Of a DNA stretch of 11,545 nucleotides, positions 6,646 to 11,545 are shown piece by piece. The notes under the pieces were generated by a model. It did no database searches. It was not told the DNA's origin and saw only the letters and a list, made by a program, of their open reading frames with translations. The position numbers and the translations under genes were made by a program. How positions within the stretch are numbered: the stretch's first letter is position 1; each line of letters starts with the position of its first letter. Location: the NCBI GenBank assembly GCA_029560455.1, contig JAKQKW010000072.1, positions 1-11,545 of the forward strand. Direction: 5' to 3'. This stretch comes from Candidatus Rifleibacteriota bacterium. Its GTDB lineage: Bacteria; Riflebacteria; Ozemobacteria; Ozemobacterales; Ozemobacteraceae.

Positions 6646-6667
6646 TATTTGGCAATATGGCCAAATA
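6646..6667. promoter_or_regulatory. Proximal ArsR operator-like inverted repeat
   Basis: A perfect inverted repeat: arms TATTTGGC and GCCAAATA separated by six bases. The six-base spacer is exactly the predicted -10 hexamer on the minus strand, so a bound dimer would block the promoter. It ends 23 bases before the arsR GTG. Confidence 0.65.
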
Positions 6668-6682
6668 TGTTTACGATGTCAA
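6654..6682 (-). promoter_or_regulatory. Promoter of the ars operon
   Basis: Minus strand: TTGACA (6677-6682), a 17-base spacer, then CATATT (6654-6659), a sigma-70 type promoter with a consensus -35 and a weaker -10. It stands 32 bases upstream of the arsR start. Both elements lie between or within the two inverted repeats. Confidence 0.65.
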
Positions 6683-6687
6683 GCAGA

Positions 6688-6709
6688 TATTTGGTCATTT
6701 TGCCAAGTG
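6688..6709. promoter_or_regulatory. Distal operator-like inverted repeat
   Basis: An imperfect copy of the proximal repeat: TATTTGGT, six-base spacer, GCCAAGTG. It starts 42 bases from the proximal copy, close to four turns of B-DNA, and lies just upstream of the -35 box. The shared arms TATTTGG/GCCAA and same spacer length suggest the same protein binds both. Confidence 0.55.
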
Positions 6710-6748
6710 TTTGTTTTTTTGGGGGAGGGGCTGAGCTGAAGATGCTGA

Positions 6749-6889
6749 TCACCGGTGGCTTTCCAGACCTTTTTTGAGAGAATCAGCTCCGGCCTTGATA
6801 GCTTCGATAGTTGTCTCTTTATCAACCTTTTTGCAGAAGCAGATAATGGGTTTTTCTACAATCAGGACTTTTTTGAAAATTTCTGAAAT
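6749..6889 (-). pseudogene. Remnant of a BFD-like [2Fe-2S]-binding protein
   Basis: The minus strand reads GLISEIFKKVLIVEKPIICF, then CKKVDKETTIEAIKAGADSL and KKGLESHR before a TGA. The CFC pair followed by a helix IEAIKAGADSLKK is the N-terminal half of the bacterioferritin-associated-ferredoxin-like [2Fe-2S] fold. The expected second Cys pair (TGxC....C) is missing. No ATG, GTG or TTG start is present; an ATT at 6889 stands behind GGAG. A one-base shift at a run of six A (6770-6775) would continue as KKVWKATGDQHLQLSPSPKK, which resembles the usual TGACTG..C..L.PS end with the cysteines lost. I read it as a decayed gene, downstream of the patatin gene and upstream of the ars promoter. Chance open frame is the alternative. 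Confidence 0.45.
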
Positions 6890-6899
6890 TAAACCGTCT

Positions 6900-6915
6900 C
6901 CGGAGAATTCTCCGG
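6900..6915. repeat. 16-bp perfect palindrome
   Basis: CCGGAGAATTCTCCGG, a perfect palindrome, about 40 bases after the patatin stop. As RNA it would make a six-pair stem with an AATT loop. No T-run follows directly on the minus strand, so it is not a standard terminator; it could slow 3' decay or bind a dimeric protein. Confidence 0.5.
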
Positions 6916-6956
6916 GAGCACATGTTTTTTATAAGACGGGTATCTGTTTGAAAGTT

Positions 6957-9152
6957 TCAGAAAGAGTTTCCAAGGCTTGCCTGCAGACGAAGATTATGAT
7001 CGAAGTCATTTGAGCCGAGCGATACTTCTATTGCACCAAGAGGCGTTCCAAGAGAATATGCAAATTCACCGCCGCTGATATATTTGCTTGAGAATAGATC
7101 GTTGCTGGATTCAGAAAGTTTTCCGGTATTCCACCGCCCCAGAATATAGTGGTCGTTTTTCAGGGTAAATCTTAATTCTGCACCTGTTTGCAGAATATTT
7201 TTTCCTGAAAGCTTCTGGTATCTTAATCCTGCAAAATTGGTGCTTGTTCCATCAACTACTCTCTTGCCGCCAAGATAGAATAGTTCGTCGCCGGGAAGCG
7301 AGTTTCCCGTAATTGTGCCAGCAAAAAAAATAATGCCAGCCGTTGTTTTTGAAGAAAGAGGGGTATATGACGAAAGATTCACCGAAAACTTATTTGATTC
7401 TTCTATTTTGCGCTCGTTGCTGAAGTGCCCAGGATTCATGAATTTACTCAGATTGACCTGCATGAGACTGCCGGAACTTGGGAAAAATGGGTCGTCCAGA
7501 GTATCTGAAGAAAAGAAGCTGAAAACAGACGAATATTCGTAGTCATGCTCATTTATTCCGGCAGGGGTATGCCGGTATTTAGCAAAACCGATCTTTTTCT
7601 GGGCACCAAAACCGATTTGTCCTGATTCAGAAACCTTCTTGTTCAGCGAAAAACTGCCGGAAAAAACGGAGCTGATATACTTCAGCTGATTGGTAAAATC
7701 ATAATTTGTGGAAACCTGATTTTTCTGATAGCCCAGCTCAAGCTCTGCTCCCAGTCCAAGATCTTTGAACTCGTGAACATATTCTCTGAAAAGAAACCTG
7801 GGGCGTTGTGAGATTACGCTCTCAATACTCGATCTGCCGCCGACCAGGAAGCGATCTTTCATCAGAAAACTGGTTTTTATAGCAGTCCCCCTGTCGACAT
7901 CGTAGCGCAGGCCAAAATTGCTTTCAAACTGTTCGGTCTCTTTTACAACGAAAGTGAGGATTTTGCCTTCAGGAGTTGAAGAAATTCTATAGCTGATAAG
8001 GTTTGCCAAACCAGTTCCAAGAATTTTTTGCGAAAGATTCTGAATCTCGTCTAGGTTGAGGCTGCGAAATTGCCTGCCTCCAATACGATCGAAAACAAAG
8101 TTCTGGCGAGTCTGGCTTAATCCTGAAATTTTAATTTCCTTGAATAATATTCTCCTGTGGCGGTCAAGATCAGGAAGGAATGCTTTGATGTTCTGCATAT
8201 CTGCATGCTTTTTTCCGATTTTTTTAAGCTGCGACATGTTGCTTTTCCCTGCTTGTTCGCCAATAGCTATGATTGCCTGAATACTGTCGAATGAAAAAGT
8301 TGAATAACCTTTTACATCAGGCTCTATAAGTATGTCGCATAGTGTCTTTTGTTTTTCCAGATCCTGCTCGCCAAAGAACGAAATACATTGCTCTAGAATT
8401 CTGGGAATCGAATTGATCTGTTCCTTGGTATAAAGTGAGGAGCCTACATTCACTGCAATTATTATGTCTGCTCCGGCTTCCTTTAAATCGGAAACAGGAA
8501 GGTTGCGTGCAATTCCTCCATCTCCAAGAAGTTTCCCATCCAGTTTAACAGGGGTAAAAGCAAAAGGATATGAAATGCTTGCTCTTAAGGCTTCTGGAAG
8601 AAACCCTTTACTCAGCTTCACGGGTTTGCCAGTTTCAAGATCGGTTGCGATACAAGAAAAAGGAATTCGCAGCTGGAAAAAGTCCTCACATTCGTGTACC
8701 GGTGAAAACCACCGGCAGAGAAGATCTGTGATTCTCTGACCTTTGATCAATCCAGCTTCAGTCATTTTTCCCTGAATTCTAAAAGAATACTGTCCGTCAT
8801 TTTTTTTCTCAAAGTGGTCTAGGCGTCGGCGAAAAACATGGTCATTCATGATTTTCGCCCAGTCTTCTTCTGCAACAAGATTCTCAATCTGTTCCGGTGA
8901 ATAGCCAGAAGCATATAAGGCTCCAATAATTGAGCCCATACTTGTTCCGCAGACAAGATCGATTTTGATGCCGGCTTTTTCAATTGCTTTTAAAACGCCG
9001 ATATGGGCAAAACCTTTGACTCCGCCTCCGCTTAAAGCAAGGCCAATAACCGGCGTTTTTGCCCCAGCCATAGTTGGAACGAATGTAAAAAAAATACTGA
9101 TAAATGTGATGACCGGGAGAAGTCGTTTTTTCGAATGCATGTTGAGCACCAT
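6957..9152 (-). CDS. PlpD-like type Vd autotransporter: patatin phospholipase with POTRA and beta-barrel
   Basis: A 731-residue protein. Signal peptide: about 1-31 (HSKKRLLPVITFISIFFTF, then TMAGA). Patatin lipase domain: about 35-235, with the oxyanion GGGVKG (42-47), nucleophile GTSMG (Ser71) and catalytic Asp in GDGG (Asp211). A linker leads to a POTRA-like domain (about 340-410, KEIKISGLSQTRQNFVFDRI...) and a C-terminal barrel of about 320 residues with alternating strands that ends in Phe. Domain order and length match PlpD of Pseudomonas (type Vd secretion), in which the lipase is carried out by its own barrel. An open TTG start overlaps the tolC stop at 9260-9263, but it would put 37 residues before the signal peptide, so I choose ATG 9152 (AGAG upstream); ATG 9140 is also possible. 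Substrate lipid is unknown. Confidence 0.85.
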   Translation of the reverse strand: MVLNMHSKKRLLPVITFISIFFTFVPTMAGAKTPVIGLALSGGGVKGFAHIGVLKAIEKAGIKIDLVCGTSMGSIIGALYASGYSPEQIENLVAEEDWAKIMNDHVFRRRLDHFEKKNDGQYSFRIQGKMTEAGLIKGQRITDLLCRWFSPVHECEDFFQLRIPFSCIATDLETGKPVKLSKGFLPEALRASISYPFAFTPVKLDGKLLGDGGIARNLPVSDLKEAGADIIIAVNVGSSLYTKEQINSIPRILEQCISFFGEQDLEKQKTLCDILIEPDVKGYSTFSFDSIQAIIAIGEQAGKSNMSQLKKIGKKHADMQNIKAFLPDLDRHRRILFKEIKISGLSQTRQNFVFDRIGGRQFRSLNLDEIQNLSQKILGTGLANLISYRISSTPEGKILTFVVKETEQFESNFGLRYDVDRGTAIKTSFLMKDRFLVGGRSSIESVISQRPRFLFREYVHEFKDLGLGAELELGYQKNQVSTNYDFTNQLKYISSVFSGSFSLNKKVSESGQIGFGAQKKIGFAKYRHTPAGINEHDYEYSSVFSFFSSDTLDDPFFPSSGSLMQVNLSKFMNPGHFSNERKIEESNKFSVNLSSYTPLSSKTTAGIIFFAGTITGNSLPGDELFYLGGKRVVDGTSTNFAGLRYQKLSGKNILQTGAELRFTLKNDHYILGRWNTGKLSESSNDLFSSKYISGGEFAYSLGTPLGAIEVSLGSNDFDHNLRLQASLGNSF

Positions 9153-9259
9153 CAAAGGTCTCTGTAATCTAAGACAAGCCAAATGCAGGGCAGCTTTTGG
9201 TGAAATTAGGCAACTAAAAGCAGGAAATTTTGATGAAAATGGGGCCTCGCTATTTTCTA

Positions 9260-10645
9260 TCAACGAGTTTCTTGCGGTCTTTCCCCAAGTTTCAGAGCCT
9301 GCATAAGAAAATCGGTATTGAGAAGCGAAGGGTTCTGGTCAGTAAGGTAGAGTTCATCAAATTTGTGCAGCAGCAGAAGTATTTCGACAAGACGTTCGCG
9401 CTCATCGTAATAGGCTTTGACAGCAGTCTGGGAAGAATTCGTGAGCAGGCGCTGTGCATCGATAAGCTCGACGATCGAAGATGCACCTTCCTGATAACGT
9501 GTAAAAACGATGCGCATATTTTCATAGCTTTGTTCGGTCATTTTCTCGGCAAAGCTGATACGGGAAAGAGCTTCGTTATAATCGGCAACCGCCTTTTCCA
9601 GGATTGCCTTTTTATTGTTTGAAATATCGCGGACTCTCAATCTGACGATTTCTTCGGCCTTTTGTGCCGTGCGCACGGCATTTTCGATGTCGTTGCCATT
9701 ATAAACCGGTGTTGTCAGAATGAAAGTTGCAGCAAAGTCTTTGGTGCCTTCTATTGGGCCAATTTCACGACCGTAGTTGCAGGAAGCATCGAGACTAAGT
9801 GTTGGTAGATGAGCGCTTCGCGCCGCCTGTACGGTTTTTTGCAGAATAGTCTGGTCGGTTCTGGCAATGTTGATATCGTTGTCTATCTTGAACAACTCGG
9901 GCAGAAGTATCTCACTGTTATAGCTGCCGGTCTGGAATTTGAGACTTCTCGCCAGTTCGAGTTCTATTGCTGCAGGATTTTGAACATCAAGAATATTTGC
10001 CAGATCATATCTGAGGTTTTCGAAACTGTTTTTGGTTTTTATCAGCTCGGTATTCGAGTTAAGCTGTTCAACCTCTATTCTCAGAACATCGTTATGCAAT
10101 ACCAGCCCGAGTTCTTCGTTGAGCCTGGCAACCTTCATCAGGGCGGCGATCAGTATCAGGTCGGTTTCGTGAATTTTAATAAGTTCCTGATCGCGAACCA
10201 GTTTGAAATAGATGCGGGTCAGTCTGCGCAGCACGTCAACTTTCTGGTTGTCTTTGTATGTTTTTTTGAGGTCGGTTTTCAGTCGCGTGATTTCTTTTTG
10301 TATGGCAGGAATTCTGCCCAGCCCAGGGTAACTCTGGGTGAGCTTGAGCGAGTAAGTCATCATTTTATCGATGCTGGTCGGGCTTTTTTTCTGGTAATCG
10401 TCTTTGAAATCTTTGCTGGTTCTGTTGATAATAAAATTTACATCAGGAATCAGCGCATTATCAGATGTTTTCTGATCAATGAAGCTTCGCTCGATCTCAA
10501 GATCAGAAATCTGCAGACTGATATTTCGCTCAAGTGCCTTGTCGATCAGACTGGCAAGAGTATCTGCCTGTACTGTTGAAGCTGCAAAAATGACTGATAA
10601 GGTTACTATTAGAATTCGGGCTGTAAGTGATGATATTGTTTTCAT
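9260..10645 (-). CDS. TolC-family outer membrane protein
   Basis: A 461-residue protein with a signal peptide ending STVQA-D near residue 27. Two TolC repeats follow: the first with LASLIDKALERNISLQISDLEIERSFID and a YSLKLTQSYPG strand; the second with TILQKTVQAARSAHLPTLSLDASCNYG, FILTTPVYNGNDIENAVRTAQ and the closing FTRYQEGASSIVELIDAQRLLTNSSQTAVKAYYDE. Length is normal. The ATG at 10645 has GGAAG nine bases upstream. There is no adjacent pump or adaptor gene; the next gene downstream encodes a PlpD-like lipase, 107 bases later, and upstream lies an acyl carrier protein. It is a channel subunit for efflux or type I export; the partner inner-membrane complex is not in the window. This protein is only distantly like the TolC fragment at 1-469. 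Confidence 0.85.
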   Translation of the reverse strand: MKTISSLTARILIVTLSVIFAASTVQADTLASLIDKALERNISLQISDLEIERSFIDQKTSDNALIPDVNFIINRTSKDFKDDYQKKSPTSIDKMMTYSLKLTQSYPGLGRIPAIQKEITRLKTDLKKTYKDNQKVDVLRRLTRIYFKLVRDQELIKIHETDLILIAALMKVARLNEELGLVLHNDVLRIEVEQLNSNTELIKTKNSFENLRYDLANILDVQNPAAIELELARSLKFQTGSYNSEILLPELFKIDNDINIARTDQTILQKTVQAARSAHLPTLSLDASCNYGREIGPIEGTKDFAATFILTTPVYNGNDIENAVRTAQKAEEIVRLRVRDISNNKKAILEKAVADYNEALSRISFAEKMTEQSYENMRIVFTRYQEGASSIVELIDAQRLLTNSSQTAVKAYYDERERLVEILLLLHKFDELYLTDQNPSLLNTDFLMQALKLGERPQETR

Positions 10646-10678
10646 GGTCTGAACTTCCGTTGATTAAGATATGCACGA

Positions 10679-10725
10679 CACCTCTCTTATCATGGGAAGA
10701 TGCGTTCCATTTTGGCCAAGAGGTG
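10679..10725. repeat. Long-range inverted repeat between ACP and tolC genes
   Basis: CACCTCT and AGAGGTG flank a nested imperfect repeat (ATGGGAA / TTCCAT, with one bulged base). Together they could fold as an interrupted stem in the spacer between the two genes. No T-run follows. It may be an mRNA-processing or regulatory stem or simply chance; there is no clear promoter in this spacer. Confidence 0.25.
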
Positions 10726-10757
10726 AGAATTGTTATGCAAAAACTATTTGAGTTGTT

Positions 10758-11018
10758 TCAGCTACCGTATGTTCCTTTAGAATGCTCAGCTTTTTTTGCT
10801 GTAATGTAATCAATCGCTGTCTTAAGCGACAAAAACTCAGCAGTATCTTCGTTTGGAATTGATATTTCAAAATGCTCTTCGAATTCCATTAAAAGCTCTG
10901 CGATATCGAGGCTGTCGGCGCCGAGTTCTCTCAGGTCTGTTTCGATTGTGACCTGCTTTTCATCGACCCGCAAAGTGTTTGCCACAATTTTTTTCATTCT
11001 TTTAACATAGCTGTTCAC
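10758..11018 (-). CDS. Acyl carrier protein
   Basis: An 86-residue acidic protein with the carrier-protein signature LRELGADSLDIAELLMEFEEHF; Ser36 of DSL is the 4'-phosphopantetheine attachment site. Helix I (VKRMKKIVANTL) and the closing KTAIDYITAKK helix complete the fold. The GTG start at 11018 is chosen because a perfect AGGAGG stands nine bases upstream; a longer frame to 11072 lacks such a site. It lies 54 bases after the phasin-like gene with no fatty-acid synthesis genes alongside, so it could be a second, specialised carrier rather than the housekeeping AcpP. The acyl partner is unknown. Confidence 0.9.
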   Translation of the reverse strand: MNSYVKRMKKIVANTLRVDEKQVTIETDLRELGADSLDIAELLMEFEEHFEISIPNEDTAEFLSLKTAIDYITAKKAEHSKGTYGS

Positions 11019-11072
11019 TTGATAATTCCTCCTGGTGTGGTTGCTCTGAAAATATATTTCAAGTCCTGCCAA

Positions 11073-11396
11073 TCAGATTTCGTTTGCGTTCATTCTGGCA
11101 AAATTGGTGATTTTTTCTTTTTCCAGTGCTGCAATTCTTTTTTCAAGCTTTCTTATATCTTCTTTTCTTGCAACATCGAATTTGGTGAGGACTTTGAAGA
11201 TTGCAGGCTCTATTTTCAATTCCAGGTTTTTTTCACGCTCGATCAGCTCGTTCAGCGAATGTATAAGCTCGTTTCCTTCTTGTTCTGATAAACAACCCTG
11301 CTCGACAAGCTCTTTGCTGATTTTTTCGATTTTCTCTCTGGTTATAGATGCTGGATTGATGCCATTGAGAATACCCTCTTTCCATAATTCGATCAT
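11073..11396 (-). CDS. Phasin-like small coiled-coil protein
   Basis: A 107-residue, mostly helical protein. It matches the pattern of proteins annotated as polyhydroxyalkanoate synthesis regulator phasin: a Gly-containing hydrophobic start (LWKEGILNGINPASI), then TREKIEKISKELVEQGCLSEQEGNELI, a long charged helix, and the closing RKEDIRKLEKRIAALEKEK coiled coil. AAGGAG six bases before the ATG supports the start. Proteins with this pattern occur in many bacteria without PHA genes, so granule association is not assured. It precedes the acyl carrier protein gene by 54 bases, probably in one unit. Confidence 0.7.
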   Translation of the reverse strand: MIELWKEGILNGINPASITREKIEKISKELVEQGCLSEQEGNELIHSLNELIEREKNLELKIEPAIFKVLTKFDVARKEDIRKLEKRIAALEKEKITNFARMNANEI

Positions 11397-11454
11397 GTTT
11401 TTCTCCTTTTGAAGCCATTTTGTTCAGACACAGCTGTCTAAGAAGCACCCCTTG

Positions 11455-11488
11455 TTTTGCCCAGTGGTGAATTGATACTCTGGCAAAA
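11455..11488. repeat. Hairpin-forming inverted repeat upstream of the phasin-like gene
   Basis: TTTTGCC(C)AG and CTGGCAAAA pair as nine base pairs with one bulged base, around a loop of about 15 bases. It lies between the preceding stop (11509) and the phasin-like start. No T-run follows on the minus strand; it might be a transcript end, a leader structure or an operator. Confidence 0.3.
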
Positions 11489-11508
11489 TTGCATCAGGTA
11501 TGGTGATA

Positions 11509-11545
11509 TCAGGCCTGGTCGGCTTTTTTGTCGCGCAGAAAGAAG
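11509..11545 (-). CDS. C-terminal end of an unidentified gene (partial)
   Basis: One minus-strand frame entering from the window edge reads FFLRDKKADQA and ends in TGA at 11509. Its composition is that of a typical charged protein tail. Two other frames are also open here for this short distance, so assignment is weak. No function can be given. Confidence 0.25.
   Translation of the reverse strand, partial: FFLRDKKADQA

Noticed and set aside
6696..6720. Plus-strand hairpin plus T-run (TTGG...CCAA then TTTTTTT) as a terminator
   Set aside because: The stem is only about four pairs and there is no plus-strand gene to terminate; the repeat is better explained as the distal operator.
6774..7013. 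A 79-codon plus-strand open frame across the spacer and lipase end
   Set aside because: It overlaps the lipase C-terminus and is the mirror of the BFD-like remnant, which has a recognisable motif on the minus strand; no convincing ribosome site.
9809..10579. A 256-codon open frame on the plus strand
   Set aside because: It lies fully antisense to the well-supported TolC gene, matches no family I recognise, and its composition (many Phe, Gln, Val) is that of a reverse-complement shadow.
1..11545. CRISPR arrays, tRNA or rRNA genes, insertion-sequence ends
   Set aside because: I saw no regularly spaced repeats, no cloverleaf or rRNA-like sequence, no transposase-like frame and no terminal inverted repeats with target duplications.

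Overview
The window reads as a stretch of chromosome from a Gram-negative (diderm), probably anaerobic or facultative bacterium. It carries outer-membrane proteins (two TolC-type channels and a patatin/beta-barrel autotransporter), lipoprotein and Sec signals, and Fe-S proteins of a kind common in anaerobes. The lineage cannot be fixed from the sequence alone. Every gene I can support lies on the minus strand, so transcription runs from high to low coordinates.

Layout in order of transcription. (1) 11545-10758: the last few codons of an unidentified gene, then a phasin-like coiled-coil protein and a stand-alone acyl carrier protein. (2) 10645-6957: a TolC-family channel followed by a PlpD-like type Vd protein (patatin lipase, POTRA, beta-barrel). 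(3) 6956-6623: no intact gene. It holds a decayed BFD-like [2Fe-2S] protein fragment, a 16-bp perfect palindrome, and a well-defined promoter with two operator-like inverted repeats exactly 42 bp apart. (4) 6622-2583: a compact seven-gene operon: arsR, an arsP-type permease, a small CPKC thioredoxin/glutaredoxin-like protein, a Cys-rich putative zinc-binding protein, a thioredoxin-fold lipoprotein, ArsF and ArsG. (5) 2386-1094: a multi-[4Fe-4S] protein with a winged-helix-like N-terminus. (6) 862-1: a new transcription unit with an extended -10 promoter, a His/Cys-rich exported protein, and the start of a CusC/CzcC-like TolC protein, which looks like the head of a metal-efflux RND operon.

The centrepiece is the ars operon. 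It has no arsenate reductase (ArsC) and no ArsB/Acr3 pump inside the window. It combines an ArsP-type permease with ArsF/ArsG homologues, families linked to organoarsenical (nitro- and amino-aromatic arsenical) handling. ArsG has a CcdA/DsbD-like pair of membrane cysteines, and three thioredoxin-fold proteins are encoded next to it. My inference is that the operon encodes a trans-membrane thiol relay coupled to arsenical (or other soft-metal/nitro-compound) reduction and export, switched on by an ArsR repressor whose operator overlaps the -10 box. The neighbouring His/Cys-rich protein and RND channel suggest a wider metal-resistance region.
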